Source: Pedobacter sp. L105 (lineage in GTDB: Bacteria > Bacteroidota > Bacteroidia > Sphingobacteriales > Sphingobacteriaceae). From it: a stretch of DNA of 64,000 nt. How positions within the stretch are numbered: the stretch's first letter is position 1; every line of letters begins with the position of its first letter. The position numbers were made by a program, and so were the translations under genes. Below, one piece after another: positions 42,583 through 52,090 of the stretch. A model generated the notes under the pieces. That model ran no database searches and had not been told where the DNA came from. It was given only the letters and a program-made list of their open reading frames with translations. The stretch is taken from contig NZ_LMUP01000002.1 of the NCBI RefSeq assembly GCF_009765875.1, positions 558,001-622,000 on the forward strand, given 5' to 3'.

Positions 42583-44865
42583 ATGAAAATAGCTTATATT
42601 TCTACGTATCCTCCACGCGAATGTGGTATAGCTACATTTAACAACAATCTTTTAAAAGCCATTGCACACGATACGAAAGCTGTTTCAGCAGATAGTTTTG
42701 TGGTAGCTATGAACGATTCTGAAGATCTGAATACTTATGAGTTCCCCAATGAAGTACAGTTCGTTATCAGACAGGAGAACCAAAAGGATTATATCAGGGC
42801 TGCAGATTATATCAACACCAGTTTAACTGATGTCTGCATTTTAGAACATGAGTTCGGTATTTTTGGTGGTGAAAGCGGCGTATATATCTTACCGCTGATT
42901 GCCCGTTTGCAAAAACCATTAATTACCATTCTGCATACAATTTTAAAGGATCCGTCCTATATGCAACTCACTATTATCAGGGAGATTGCAAAATACTCTT
43001 CGAAAATCGTAGTGATGAGTCACCGTGCCGTAGGCTTTTTGACTAGTATATATGGCATTCCTGAAGATAAGATTAAACTAATTGAACATGGTGTTCCGGA
43101 TCTTGAACCCAAAGAAAATAATGAGATCAGAAATTCAGTAGCCTTCAGAGGTAAAAAATTACTGTTCACCTTTGGTCTGATCAGCAGAAATAAAGGACTG
43201 GAAACCGTTATCGAGGCCCTGCCTAAAATCGTTGCAGAAAATCCTGAAGTATTGTATGTGATTCTCGGTACTACCCACCCTGGAGTAATTAAAAACTCTG
43301 GTGAAGAATATCGCGATAGCCTGAAACGTTTGGCAAAAAAACTCAACGTTGAAAAAAACCTGATCTTCATCAACAAATTTGTATCTGAAGAAGAGCTGTA
43401 TGATTACCTGACAGCAGCAGATATGTATATTACCCCCTACCTCAATGAAGCACAGATCACCAGCGGTACGTTATCTTATGCGGTAGGTGCCGGAGCAGCT
43501 GTGATCTCTACTCCTTACTGGCATGCCCAGGAATTACTGGCAGAAAACAGGGGTAAGCTGTTTGACTTTAAAGATTCGGACGGACTGGCAAATATTGTTA
43601 ATGACCTGTTCGAAAATCAGGAACAACTGCATGAGTTAAAACTTAATGCCTACAATTATGGTTTGCATTTGCGCTGGCCAAATACAGGCAGTGTGTTCAT
43701 CAATACCCTGCAAGAGGCGATAATTGATGCCAAGTCACTTGTAGATGAGAATAAACCTATTGTAGATCCTGATATGATGCCTGCTTTTAGCATGGCCCAC
43801 GTACAGCGTTTAACGGATGATACCGGAATCGTACAACATGCAAAATATGGTATTCCTAATTTGAAAGAAGGATACTGCGTAGATGACAATGCAAGGGCTT
43901 TGCTTATGGTGATCATGGCATGGCAGCAAAATAAAAGTAAAGTGGCACTGGAACTCTTACCGGTATACCTTAGCTATATTCAATATATGCAATGTGATGA
44001 TGGTAACTTCAGGAACTTTTTAAGTTTCAGAAGAGAATACCTGGATGAAGTAGGTACGGAAGATTCTTTTGGAAGAACAATCTGGGCATTGGGTTACCTG
44101 ATCAATAACGCGCCGAATAATTCTTACAGGGAGTTTGCCAAAGAACTTTTCATCAAATCTATTCCCCATTTCGGCAAATTAACGCATTTGCGTGGATTGG
44201 CCAATACCATGATCGGTTTGAGCAGCTACCTGAAAGCACAGCCTTATGATGAATATTTCATTGAAGAATTAAACAAGCTGGCTACCCCACTTAAAGCTGC
44301 CTATCACGCCCATAAAGGGGAAGACTGGCACTGGTTTGAGGAAAAACTAACTTACGATAATGCAATCCTGCCTTTAGCACTATTATCTCATTATGAGACT
44401 ACCCAGGATCAGGAATCACTGGCCATTGGCCTTGAAAGCATGGAATACCTGACAAAAATGACCTTAGAAGATAAAGGTTACCTGAATCCGGTAGGAAATG
44501 ACGGATGGCTGTTTCGGGGAGAAGATATGGCAATCTATGATCAGCAGGCTATAGAAACCATGGCGATGGTACTGATGTACTTTAAAGCTTATGAGATTAC
44601 CCACGACTTAAAATATATCAAACAGATGTACTTGAGTTACCAGTGGTTCTTAGGAGAAAACAGCCTCAGGTTGCCTCTGTATGATTATGAAACTAAAGGT
44701 TGCGGTGATGGTTTACAGCCTTATGGTGTAAACAGGAACCAGGGCGCAGAAAGTACCCTTGCCTACTGGATCTCACATTTGACCGTATTAAAATCCCTTG
44801 AATTTGAATATGAATTCAGCGGAAATAAAGAAACAACTTCATCAGCTAAGGAACCAGTCCTGTAA
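42583..44865 (+). CDS. GT4 glycosyltransferase fused to six-hairpin glycosidase-like domain
   Basis: The 760-residue protein has an N-terminal GT4 domain (about 1-385; YPPRECGIATF, FTFGLISRNKGLETVI, LNEAQITSGTLSYAVGAG near the sugar-nucleotide site) and a C-terminal alpha/alpha six-hairpin domain (about 410-750; GYCVDDNARALLM, FGRTIWALGYL, GVNRNQGAESTLAYW). I start it at ATG 42583 rather than TTG 42550. It starts a cluster GT-GT with GH130 on the opposite strand, so it likely builds and trims a mannose-containing glycan. The exact sugar is unknown. Confidence 0.85.
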   Translation: MKIAYISTYPPRECGIATFNNNLLKAIAHDTKAVSADSFVVAMNDSEDLNTYEFPNEVQFVIRQENQKDYIRAADYINTSLTDVCILEHEFGIFGGESGVYILPLIARLQKPLITILHTILKDPSYMQLTIIREIAKYSSKIVVMSHRAVGFLTSIYGIPEDKIKLIEHGVPDLEPKENNEIRNSVAFRGKKLLFTFGLISRNKGLETVIEALPKIVAENPEVLYVILGTTHPGVIKNSGEEYRDSLKRLAKKLNVEKNLIFINKFVSEEELYDYLTAADMYITPYLNEAQITSGTLSYAVGAGAAVISTPYWHAQELLAENRGKLFDFKDSDGLANIVNDLFENQEQLHELKLNAYNYGLHLRWPNTGSVFINTLQEAIIDAKSLVDENKPIVDPDMMPAFSMAHVQRLTDDTGIVQHAKYGIPNLKEGYCVDDNARALLMVIMAWQQNKSKVALELLPVYLSYIQYMQCDDGNFRNFLSFRREYLDEVGTEDSFGRTIWALGYLINNAPNNSYREFAKELFIKSIPHFGKLTHLRGLANTMIGLSSYLKAQPYDEYFIEELNKLATPLKAAYHAHKGEDWHWFEEKLTYDNAILPLALLSHYETTQDQESLAIGLESMEYLTKMTLEDKGYLNPVGNDGWLFRGEDMAIYDQQAIETMAMVLMYFKAYEITHDLKYIKQMYLSYQWFLGENSLRLPLYDYETKGCGDGLQPYGVNRNQGAESTLAYWISHLTVLKSLEFEYEFSGNKETTSSAKEPVL

Positions 44866-45866
44866 TGAAGGTAGCAGTTTTATCACCTGTGGCATGGAGA
44901 ACTCCTCCACGCCACTATGGCCCTTGGGAACAGGTTGCTTCTAATTTAACAGAAGGCCTCGTTGCCGCAGGCATAGAAGTAACGTTATTTGCCACAGGCG
45001 ATTCTGTCACAACTGCTGCATTAAATAGTGTAGTGAAGAAAGGTTATGAAGATGAACATGGACAGGATGCCAAAGTGCTGGAATGCCTGCACATCAGTAA
45101 CCTGATGGAACAGGCGGCAGACTTCGACCTGGTTCATAACCATTTTGATTTTTTACCACTTAGCTATTCAAAATTGATTCAGACACCCATGATTACTACG
45201 ATTCATGGGTTTTCTTCTGAAAGGATCATTCCGGTATATCAAAAGTATAATGACAGCAGTTATTTCGTTTCTATCAGTAACGCCAACAGGCATCCCCTGC
45301 TGGATTATTTGGGAACGGTTTACAATGGACTGGACACCACAAATTTCACATTCATTCCCGAAGCCGGCGATTACCTTTTATTCTTTGGCAGGATACATCC
45401 CGATAAGGGAACAGCAGAAGCGATACAAATTGCTTTAAAAAGCAAAAGAAAGCTGTTGATTGCAGGGATCATCCAGGATGAAAACTATTACAGGGAGAAA
45501 GTAGAACCTTATTTAAGTGAAGATATTATATTTCTTGGCTCTGCGGGGCCCGCACAGCGGAATGAACTCTTAGGGGGAGCTTATGCCCTGCTGCATCCCA
45601 TTAACTTTGCTGAGCCTTTTGGAATGAGTGTGGCTGAAGCCATGTTATGCGGAACGCCTGTCATTGCTTTTAACAAAGGGTCTATGCCAGAATTGATAAA
45701 GAATGGAAAAACCGGCTTCCTGGTAAATAACGTAGAAGAGGCTGCCCTGGCTGTTTCACAGCTCGGAAAAATTGACAGGAAAAGATGCCGGATATGGGCA
45801 GAACAACAATTCTCTAAAGAAAAAATGGTAGAAGACTATTTAGCCCTCTACCATCAGATCTTATAA
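44865..45866 (+). CDS. GT4 family glycosyltransferase
   Basis: The 333-residue protein is a GT4 enzyme: WEQVASNLTEGLVAAG in the acceptor half, FFGRIHPDKGTAEAI and the E-x7-E motif region EPFGMSVAEAMLCGTPVIAF (about 246-266) in the donor half. Its ATG overlaps the previous stop (TAATG), so both are translated together. Confidence 0.9.
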   Translation: MKVAVLSPVAWRTPPRHYGPWEQVASNLTEGLVAAGIEVTLFATGDSVTTAALNSVVKKGYEDEHGQDAKVLECLHISNLMEQAADFDLVHNHFDFLPLSYSKLIQTPMITTIHGFSSERIIPVYQKYNDSSYFVSISNANRHPLLDYLGTVYNGLDTTNFTFIPEAGDYLLFFGRIHPDKGTAEAIQIALKSKRKLLIAGIIQDENYYREKVEPYLSEDIIFLGSAGPAQRNELLGGAYALLHPINFAEPFGMSVAEAMLCGTPVIAFNKGSMPELIKNGKTGFLVNNVEEAALAVSQLGKIDRKRCRIWAEQQFSKEKMVEDYLALYHQIL

Positions 45867-45869
45867 TTT

Positions 45870-47354
45870 TTATACTTTTTCCTGCTTGGCACTGCCAGAA
45901 CTCAATAGTTTTTCCAATAAAAGGTCAATTTTCACTGAAGCAAAAGAAGAACAGTAATCGGATAATCCATAAGGAATGATCAGTTCGCCATTGTGAATGA
46001 TAGATCCACACGAATACAGTACATTAGGTACATATCCTTCCCTTTCGTCATTATTTGGGATGACCAGCGGTTCTATTAGACGGCCGATCTCTATTGAAGG
46101 ATCTTCCAGGTCTAATAAGCTGGCACCTAACACATACCTCCGCATTGGCCCTACACCATGGGTGATCACCAGCCAGCCGGCTTCTGTTTCTATCGGTGAA
46201 CCGCAGTTACCGATCTGGATAAATTCCCAGGGAAACTCTGGCGATTGCAGTTTAACAGGGTGGTCCCACACCGTGATCTTATCTGAATACATCAGGTAGT
46301 TATTCCAGCCGTCTATCCTCGAGATCATGGCATACTTTCCATTGATCTTACGCGGAAACAAAGCCAGGTTCTTGTTGGCCGCTCCTGCGCCGTGCAAAGG
46401 ACTGATCTTAAAATCGTAAAAATCGGTTGTCTGCAATAACTTGGGCATGATCATCGCACCATCAAACGCAGTATAAGTAGCATAATAAACCACAGTTCCA
46501 TCTTCCTTGATAAAACGGACAAAACGGGCATCTTCAATTCCTTTGCGTTCAAACTCTGAAATCGGAAAGATCACGCGGTCTGATATATCGGTATCCCTTG
46601 AAAAACTGATTTCATGATAGGTATCAGATAACCAGAGCACTTTATCATATTCCAGTTTTTTCAGGTCATCTTCCTGCAGGTTCCGTGACTCCAGGATGAT
46701 CCTTCTGAGAATGGTATAATCAAATTTATCTTCCAGTTTAGTGCCCAGCTCATCCAGGATGTTCAGATCAATCATGGAATCAGCTGCCTTTTTCAGGAAT
46801 AGTTTTTTATTGTAAATCGCGTTGCGTACAACTTCGGCCTCATCAATATAATTTCCGGCAGGGTTCACAGTGATATTTCCATTACCATCAATCAATGCCC
46901 TTCTAAAGACAACTGATGAAATGTGACCTTCCCCTACTGCCCTAAAGCTAATGATCAGCCTCTTTTCACCTTCGGCCAGTTCCGACTGATCGGGATCTAA
47001 CACCACTGAGGGGTTAAAAAAGGCAGCAGATTCAATAGAATATTCGTGGGTAAAATAGGACCCCAGTAAAAACCGCTGGTATTTACTGAGCGATTCATAA
47101 TCGATATCCATTTCATCCATGCAATATTTTATTTTTTTGCAGTTGCGTGCAAGAATCTTGGTGATATTCCTGTGCCTCTTGGAGTACTCCTGTAATATAG
47201 GTGAAATGAGACCAAAAACATCCGGAGCAGATAGCGCCAGAACTCTCTTGATCACTTCTTTGGCCCGCTCATCTCCGTTAAAAAAAAATCTGGCAATTAC
47301 ACGTTTGGGATCGGGATATACTTTAATCGGTTTGCGTTCTATTAGTAGTCTCAT
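45870..47354 (-). CDS. GH130-family glycoside phosphorylase/hydrolase
   Basis: The 494-residue protein matches GH130: GIEDARFVRF (about 265), YYATYTAFDG, NKNLALFPRKINGKYAMISR (abbreviated) and WEFIQIGNCGSPIETEAGWL (abbreviated). GH130 enzymes cleave beta-mannosides, mostly by phosphorolysis. It has about 70 extra N-terminal residues compared with short members. It converges on the GT pair, 3 bp apart, and probably turns over the glycan these make. Confidence 0.88.
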   Translation of the reverse strand: MRLLIERKPIKVYPDPKRVIARFFFNGDERAKEVIKRVLALSAPDVFGLISPILQEYSKRHRNITKILARNCKKIKYCMDEMDIDYESLSKYQRFLLGSYFTHEYSIESAAFFNPSVVLDPDQSELAEGEKRLIISFRAVGEGHISSVVFRRALIDGNGNITVNPAGNYIDEAEVVRNAIYNKKLFLKKAADSMIDLNILDELGTKLEDKFDYTILRRIILESRNLQEDDLKKLEYDKVLWLSDTYHEISFSRDTDISDRVIFPISEFERKGIEDARFVRFIKEDGTVVYYATYTAFDGAMIMPKLLQTTDFYDFKISPLHGAGAANKNLALFPRKINGKYAMISRIDGWNNYLMYSDKITVWDHPVKLQSPEFPWEFIQIGNCGSPIETEAGWLVITHGVGPMRRYVLGASLLDLEDPSIEIGRLIEPLVIPNNDEREGYVPNVLYSCGSIIHNGELIIPYGLSDYCSSFASVKIDLLLEKLLSSGSAKQEKV

Positions 47355-47754
47355 AATGCAATAACGTTTTTATCCTCCATAAAGGTTTTATGAATTTAGA
47401 TTTTTTTTTATTTAAAAGTCGCTGATTTTTTTTAATTCGTTCTTAAAGATTAAAAAACAATTAAAAAATCTGACAAAACTACCCCATTTGAACTGACAAT
47501 CTAACAAACAAAGTCAAACTGTCTTAAATTACGTAAAGTTAATTTTTTGTTAACCGCGTGTTAATTGTCATAACAAAATAATAATGGGAAAACTAAAACA
47601 TTTTATCTTGCTATCCAACAATGATTTACAAAAAACATGATTTCCAGCTGATAAAGCAACTTTATGTTTGGCACCAGTCTTGACTATATGCAAAACATAG
47701 TCAGAAACTAAAAACAAAACATCTGGCTCATTTATAAATTAAAAAAGCAACAAA
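47355..47754. other. Intergenic region with a hairpin ahead of outer-membrane gene
   Basis: No gene is seen. TGACTAT (47681-47687) and ATAGTCA (47697-47703) form a 7-bp hairpin in what should be the leader of the outer-membrane barrel gene at 47755. The rest is AT-rich with no clear signals. Confidence 0.4.
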
Positions 47755-48387
47755 ATGAAAAAATTACTATTTTCTCTAATCGCACTTACAGGATTAGCAT
47801 TAACTACACAAGCACAAACAGAAAAAGGTACATGGACTTTAGGCGGTGACGTTGAGTTGAACACTGGTAAAGTTGATGGTAACCCAAAATCAAATGTTAA
47901 CTGGTTAGTAGAACCAACAGTAGGTTACTTTGTAGCACACAACTTTGAAGTTGGTACAGCTATCGGTTACAGTTATGATAAATCTTACAGTACTGCTACT
48001 GTTGGTGGTGTTACAACTGGTGAGTCATTCAAAACTACGGCTTTCGTAGTTGCCCCTTATGCACGTGCTTACAAAAACATCACTGATCAATTTAAATTCT
48101 TCGGTCAATTATCTGTACCAATGTCATTCGGTAAAGACAAAACTGGTGATGCTAACGGTGACAACTTTGTAAAAACTAATAGCGAAAACAACGTTGGTGT
48201 AGCTTTATCTCCAGGTTTCGCATTTTACCCAAGCAAATCATTCGGTATCGAATTTTCTGTTAATGGTATCAGCTACAACACTGACCGTTTAAACGATGCT
48301 AACGGTGATAAAATCAGCAATGACAAAAGCTTCAATATTGGTGCAAACTTTTTCGCTCCAAAAATTGGTGTTAAATTCTTCTTGTAA
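47755..48387 (+). CDS. Outer-membrane beta-barrel protein, copy 1
   Basis: The 210-residue protein has a signal peptide (LFSLIALTGLALTTQAQ) and an eight-strand barrel pattern with alternating residues and final FAPKIGVKFFL. It belongs to the outer-membrane beta-barrel (PF13505-like) group. It is a tandem paralogue of 48548-49180. Strong codon bias (GGT, GTT, AAC) suggests high expression. Confidence 0.88.
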   Translation: MKKLLFSLIALTGLALTTQAQTEKGTWTLGGDVELNTGKVDGNPKSNVNWLVEPTVGYFVAHNFEVGTAIGYSYDKSYSTATVGGVTTGESFKTTAFVVAPYARAYKNITDQFKFFGQLSVPMSFGKDKTGDANGDNFVKTNSENNVGVALSPGFAFYPSKSFGIEFSVNGISYNTDRLNDANGDKISNDKSFNIGANFFAPKIGVKFFL

Positions 48388-48421
48388 TATGTAGATTCTC
48401 TACGCAAGTTTTTAGTAACAG

Positions 48422-48453
48422 AGAAGGCCTGGCAAATTTGTCAGGCCTTTTCT
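48422..48453 (+). terminator. Terminator after barrel copy 1
   Basis: AGAAGGCCTGGCA and TGTCAGGCCTTTTCT form a long stem with a short AAATT loop and T-run. Confidence 0.85.
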
Positions 48454-48547
48454 GTGTAAACTTTTTGTATCAATTAAAGTTACCATTCTATTTTAGTATA
48501 AATTTTCTATTTTTATAGAAAACCTAAATTAAATCTTAAAAAATAGA

Positions 48548-49180
48548 ATGAAAAAATTATTATTATCGTTATTAGCCGTTTCTGCATTAGCATTTACTGC
48601 ACAGGCACAAACTGAAAAGGGTAACTGGACATTAGGTGGCGCAGTTATATTTGATACATACAAATTAGATTACCTTCCTAAAAATAATACCAGCTGGGCC
48701 GTAGAGCCAAGTATAGGTTACTTTGTGGCCCATAATATTGAAGTGGGCACCAGCATTGGTTACGTATATAATAAGTATTATACAAATAATGCAGGTGGTG
48801 GTATCACCTCATACACTGCAATTAAAACAGCAGCATTTGAAGTTAGTCCTTATGCACGTGCCTACAGAAACATCACCGATCAATTTAAATTCTTCGGACA
48901 GCTATCTGTACCACTGTCATTTGGAAATACGAAGAATAGCGCTACTGATGATGGAAACTATACAAAAGTCAATGGCAACCATTCTGTCGGCGTAAATTTA
49001 TCTCCGGGCTTAGCATTCTTCCCGAGCAAAAGATTCGGTATCGAATTTGCAGTTAATGGTATCGGCTACAATACATCCCGTAATAATGATGGAAGTGGTA
49101 ACAAATTGGGCGAAACCAAAGACTTTAGCATTGGTGCCAATTTGCTTGCCCCAAAAATCGGTGTTAAATTCTACCTATAA
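48548..49180 (+). CDS. Outer-membrane beta-barrel protein, copy 2
   Basis: The 210-residue protein is the same length as copy 1 and shares most motifs (SIGYFVAHNIEVGTSIGY, FKFFGQLSVPLSFG, APKIGVKFYL). Signal peptide MKKLLLSLLAVSALAFTAQA. The gene has its own leader and terminator, so it can be expressed on its own. Confidence 0.88.
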   Translation: MKKLLLSLLAVSALAFTAQAQTEKGNWTLGGAVIFDTYKLDYLPKNNTSWAVEPSIGYFVAHNIEVGTSIGYVYNKYYTNNAGGGITSYTAIKTAAFEVSPYARAYRNITDQFKFFGQLSVPLSFGNTKNSATDDGNYTKVNGNHSVGVNLSPGLAFFPSKRFGIEFAVNGIGYNTSRNNDGSGNKLGETKDFSIGANLLAPKIGVKFYL

Positions 49181-49206
49181 CACCTTAGCTTTTCTGCATA
49201 AAAATT

Positions 49207-49251
49207 AAAACGCCCGAAGCGTCTGCAATTTGCAAGGCCTTCGGGCGTTTT
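49207..49251. terminator. Terminator after barrel copy 2
   Basis: AAAACGCCCGAAG and CTTCGGGCGTTTT pair perfectly over 13 bases with an inner GCAAxTTGC helix; T-rich on both sides. Confidence 0.88.
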
Positions 49252-49286
49252 AATTTAAATTATCCTGAATATTGATGATGATTTCA

Positions 49287-49294
49287 TAGTTTTG
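49287..49294 (+). promoter_or_regulatory. -7 box of deacetylase gene
   Basis: TAGTTTTG fits TAnnTTTG, 29 bp before ATG 49324. Confidence 0.45.
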
Positions 49295-49323
49295 CGGCCA
49301 ACGTACATTTATCAATTACCTTA

Positions 49324-50208
49324 ATGAAACAATACATCTTATCAATCACTGCAGCAGCACTTTTATTCAGTTCTGGCTGTCAGTCCAAATCTAAAAATAA
49401 CAGTACTTCCGCAGCTGCAACAGACACTACCGCTACTGCAACTTCAGGTTCTTCATCTACTCCTCCTCAAACAGGCAAAAACATTGATATCACAAAGATC
49501 AAAGTAGCCGACGCAAAGACCATTTTAGCACGTAAACAGGTACCTGTTTTATGTTACCATCAGATCCGCGACTGGAAACCTACAGATTCCAAAGCAAATA
49601 AAGATTATATCGTTCCTATCGCTGTATTTAAAGCACAAATGAAAATGCTGGCCGACAGCGGATATCATACTATCCTGGCCGATCAGTTATATGATTACCT
49701 GAACAACGGAACGGCTTTACCCAGCAAACCAATTGTGTTAACTTTTGATGATACTGATGTAGACCAGTACACGATTGCTGAACCTACTCTAACCAAATAC
49801 GGTTACAAAGGGGTTTATTTCGTGATGACTGTTTCTATCGGCAGACCTCATTACATGAGCAAAGCGCAGATCAAAGACCTTTCAGATAAAGGAAATCAGG
49901 TGGAGTCACATACCTGGGACCACCACAACGTGAAAAAATATGTAGGTAAAGACTGGGAGATCCAGATTGATAAACCAACAAAAACTCTGGAAACGATTAC
50001 CGGTAAGAAAATGTACCACTTCGCTTATCCATTTGGTTTGTGGAACCCGGAAGCTATTCCTGAATTAAAGAAAAGAGGTTTCAAAAGTGCATTTATCTTA
50101 GGCACCAAACGTGATGAGCAAAATCCTTTATTCACCATCAGAAGGATCATCGCCAGTGGATACTGGACACCGAAAACATTAAGCAACAGCATTAAAAATA
50201 GCTTTTAA
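49324..50208 (+). CDS. Polysaccharide deacetylase lipoprotein (NodB domain)
   Basis: The 294-residue protein has a lipobox (ALLFSSGC, Cys19), a Ser/Thr/Ala-rich linker (about 20-55) and a NodB fold: VLCYHQIRDW, TFDDTD (motif 1; usual TFDDG) and HTWDHHN (motif 2, zinc ligands), then AYPFGLWN (motif 3). It removes acetyl groups from a surface glycan or peptidoglycan on the outer face. No synthesis genes are adjacent. Confidence 0.88.
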   Translation: MKQYILSITAAALLFSSGCQSKSKNNSTSAAATDTTATATSGSSSTPPQTGKNIDITKIKVADAKTILARKQVPVLCYHQIRDWKPTDSKANKDYIVPIAVFKAQMKMLADSGYHTILADQLYDYLNNGTALPSKPIVLTFDDTDVDQYTIAEPTLTKYGYKGVYFVMTVSIGRPHYMSKAQIKDLSDKGNQVESHTWDHHNVKKYVGKDWEIQIDKPTKTLETITGKKMYHFAYPFGLWNPEAIPELKKRGFKSAFILGTKRDEQNPLFTIRRIIASGYWTPKTLSNSIKNSF

Positions 50209-50220
50209 TACGCTGACAAA

Positions 50221-50258
50221 AAAAGAGCTGCCATCAATCATGAGCAGCTCTTTTTTTT
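50221..50258 (+). terminator. Terminator after deacetylase
   Basis: AAAAGAGCTGC pairs with GCAGCTCTTTT and is followed by a T-tract. Confidence 0.9.
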
Positions 50259-50316
50259 GCCATTAATTTTTTTTACTATTCCGCTACCAGTTGATTAGCT
50301 TAGACTATAACAGAAA

Positions 50317-50913
50317 ATGCTCGAAATAGATATCAAATCAAATTTATTAAACAGGCAGCGTAAACTGATCATTAATGCAGAGCTTATCGAGTTCGATGAC
50401 ACTAACTGGAGGCACACCCCAGCCACTCAATTTTCACGAAGGGAAGTAGAAGCAATTAGGTTCGGCATCAAACCTATACGGGGTTATAGTTTTATTATCG
50501 GACGGAAATACTGCATCGATATCAAAGGTCTTGATGACAGGGTAATTAAAATCCGATTGGTTTCACTCTATGGGATCAGGAGAAAATCATTGGACGAAAA
50601 ATTTAACCAGATCTTACAGGCTTTCTTCGATACCCATCAAAAGGATATTGTAAATTATTACCTTGAAATATTTCATAGCCAAATTGAGATCAATATCTTG
50701 GGAACTTCCTTTCGACAATCAGGGGTGGTTTTGAATGGAAAAGAGGTAGCTTGGAATGACCTTGGTCATAAGGCCTATTATAGCTATTATGCCCTGTATG
50801 CTAAAAGTGAACCGACTAACTATAGAAGCTATAACTACCTTAATGACTGGAACACAGCTGTAGTCTATAGTTTTTCCAGACAAATCCTTGCTGATAAAGG
50901 TTTATTAGATTAG
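50317..50913 (+). CDS. Hypothetical protein (198 aa)
   Basis: The protein is soluble with an N-terminal beta-rich part (about 1-90; YSFIIGRKYCIDIKGLDD) that looks PH-like and a helical middle. Length and composition look real. No family recognised. It has its own transcription unit between a terminator and a convergent gene. Confidence 0.6.
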   Translation: MLEIDIKSNLLNRQRKLIINAELIEFDDTNWRHTPATQFSRREVEAIRFGIKPIRGYSFIIGRKYCIDIKGLDDRVIKIRLVSLYGIRRKSLDEKFNQILQAFFDTHQKDIVNYYLEIFHSQIEINILGTSFRQSGVVLNGKEVAWNDLGHKAYYSYYALYAKSEPTNYRSYNYLNDWNTAVVYSFSRQILADKGLLD

Positions 50914-50947
50914 TCAGTTCAATTCTATATAAAGGCGGGTACCCTAA

Positions 50948-51403
50948 TCAATCTATTTTTTGAATAGTATATTCATTTTGATTAAAGCTGAAAGACTCCC
51001 CTATCTGTTTGCCGATCATTAATTTACCAATAGGCGAAGCAAAGGAAACAGCAAAAACCAGTTGATCATCAACTTTGATCTGTCCTGCACTGATACTGAT
51101 ATAAAATATCCCCTTATTCGTATAGACCACACTTCCGTTCCTGACTGTATCACCAGTGGCCGGCAGGCTTTCCAATGAGGTTAGCAATTGTAAATTCTGC
51201 TGTCCGTCAAACAGCAGGTTTTTAGTCCTGGCAATATCCTGTGATACCATTTCGCGCGTGGTCTCAAACTTGTCCCCCGCACTGCTCTTGGTATCGTCAT
51301 TGCTGGCCTCTTGCGATTGTTTAAGCGCAGTTTCAGCTGTATTGATCCGCTGCAGGATAAACTCCATGCAGTACTGATATAATTTTAATTTAAAACCTTC
51401 CAT
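50948..51403 (-). CDS. GreA/GreB-like protein
   Basis: The 151-residue protein has an N-terminal coiled coil (AETALKQSQEASNDD, KFETTREMVSQDIARTKNLL) and a GreA/B C-terminal-like domain (ASPIGKLMIGKQIGESFSF). It lacks the full two-acidic coil tip of cleavage factors, so it may bind RNA polymerase in another way. It stops two bases into the intergenic gap from the nitroreductase start end and is probably co-transcribed with it. Confidence 0.75.
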   Translation of the reverse strand: MEGFKLKLYQYCMEFILQRINTAETALKQSQEASNDDTKSSAGDKFETTREMVSQDIARTKNLLFDGQQNLQLLTSLESLPATGDTVRNGSVVYTNKGIFYISISAGQIKVDDQLVFAVSFASPIGKLMIGKQIGESFSFNQNEYTIQKID

Positions 51404-51404
51404 A

Positions 51405-51983
51405 TTAATCTTCTATCCACCTCACTTTATCCGCTATCGGGCTGCGTTTAGCCTGACGTGGTTCTTCGTTATGGAATCCCATGAAGAACAAGCCGAAACA
51501 TTTTTCGTTGGGTTCCATGTTAAAATAAGCAGGAAGCTGTTCAATAGTTCCCGGAGAGCTCCAGTAGGCTCCGATCTGCAGGGCTTCGGCCGTTAAGGCC
51601 ATATTTTGCACGGCACAGGCAAAAGCCGCGATTTCTTCCCATTCAGGAATTAAACCAGGGTGCAGCTGGGCGTTGAGCACAATGACGCAGCTCGACTGGT
51701 CGGCCTTTTCTACCAAAGAATCATATTTCTTCTGCAGGAACTGTGCCGGAGGTGTTTGCTCCTGGTATAAACGTGCCAGTTCCAGTCCGAATTTATGCTT
51801 AGCCTCTTTACGCAGAACGATAAAACGCCATGGCTCGGTTAATTTATGTGTAGGTGCATAATTGGCACTCTCTAATATCTGAAGGATATATTCATCAGGG
51901 ATTTCCTGCGGGGTGTAACTTGGTGGAAAAATACTTCTCCTACGCTGTATGATTGAACTGAGTATCTCTATTTCGCTTTCCAT
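51405..51983 (-). CDS. Nitroreductase family protein
   Basis: The 192-residue protein has the FMN-binding nitroreductase pattern: RRRSIFPPSYTPQEIPDE at the start, APTHKLTEPWRFIVLR (about 46-61) and a C-terminal GLFFMGFHNEEP. It reduces nitro compounds or quinones with NAD(P)H. One base separates it from the GreA-like gene. Confidence 0.92.
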   Translation of the reverse strand: MESEIEILSSIIQRRRSIFPPSYTPQEIPDEYILQILESANYAPTHKLTEPWRFIVLRKEAKHKFGLELARLYQEQTPPAQFLQKKYDSLVEKADQSSCVIVLNAQLHPGLIPEWEEIAAFACAVQNMALTAEALQIGAYWSSPGTIEQLPAYFNMEPNEKCFGLFFMGFHNEEPRQAKRSPIADKVRWIED

Positions 51984-52063
51984 AATCTGTAAAAAAACAA
52001 AAATAACATTTAAAGCTGAACTAATGAATCCTATCTGTTCAAGGCATTTTATTAAATTATCGT

Positions 52064-52071
52064 TACCTTTG
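52064..52071 (+). promoter_or_regulatory. -7 box of ABC-F gene
   Basis: TACCTTTG fits TAnnTTTG, 19 bp before ATG 52091. Confidence 0.45.
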
Positions 52072-52090
52072 CGGCTTATTTTTGTGCAAT

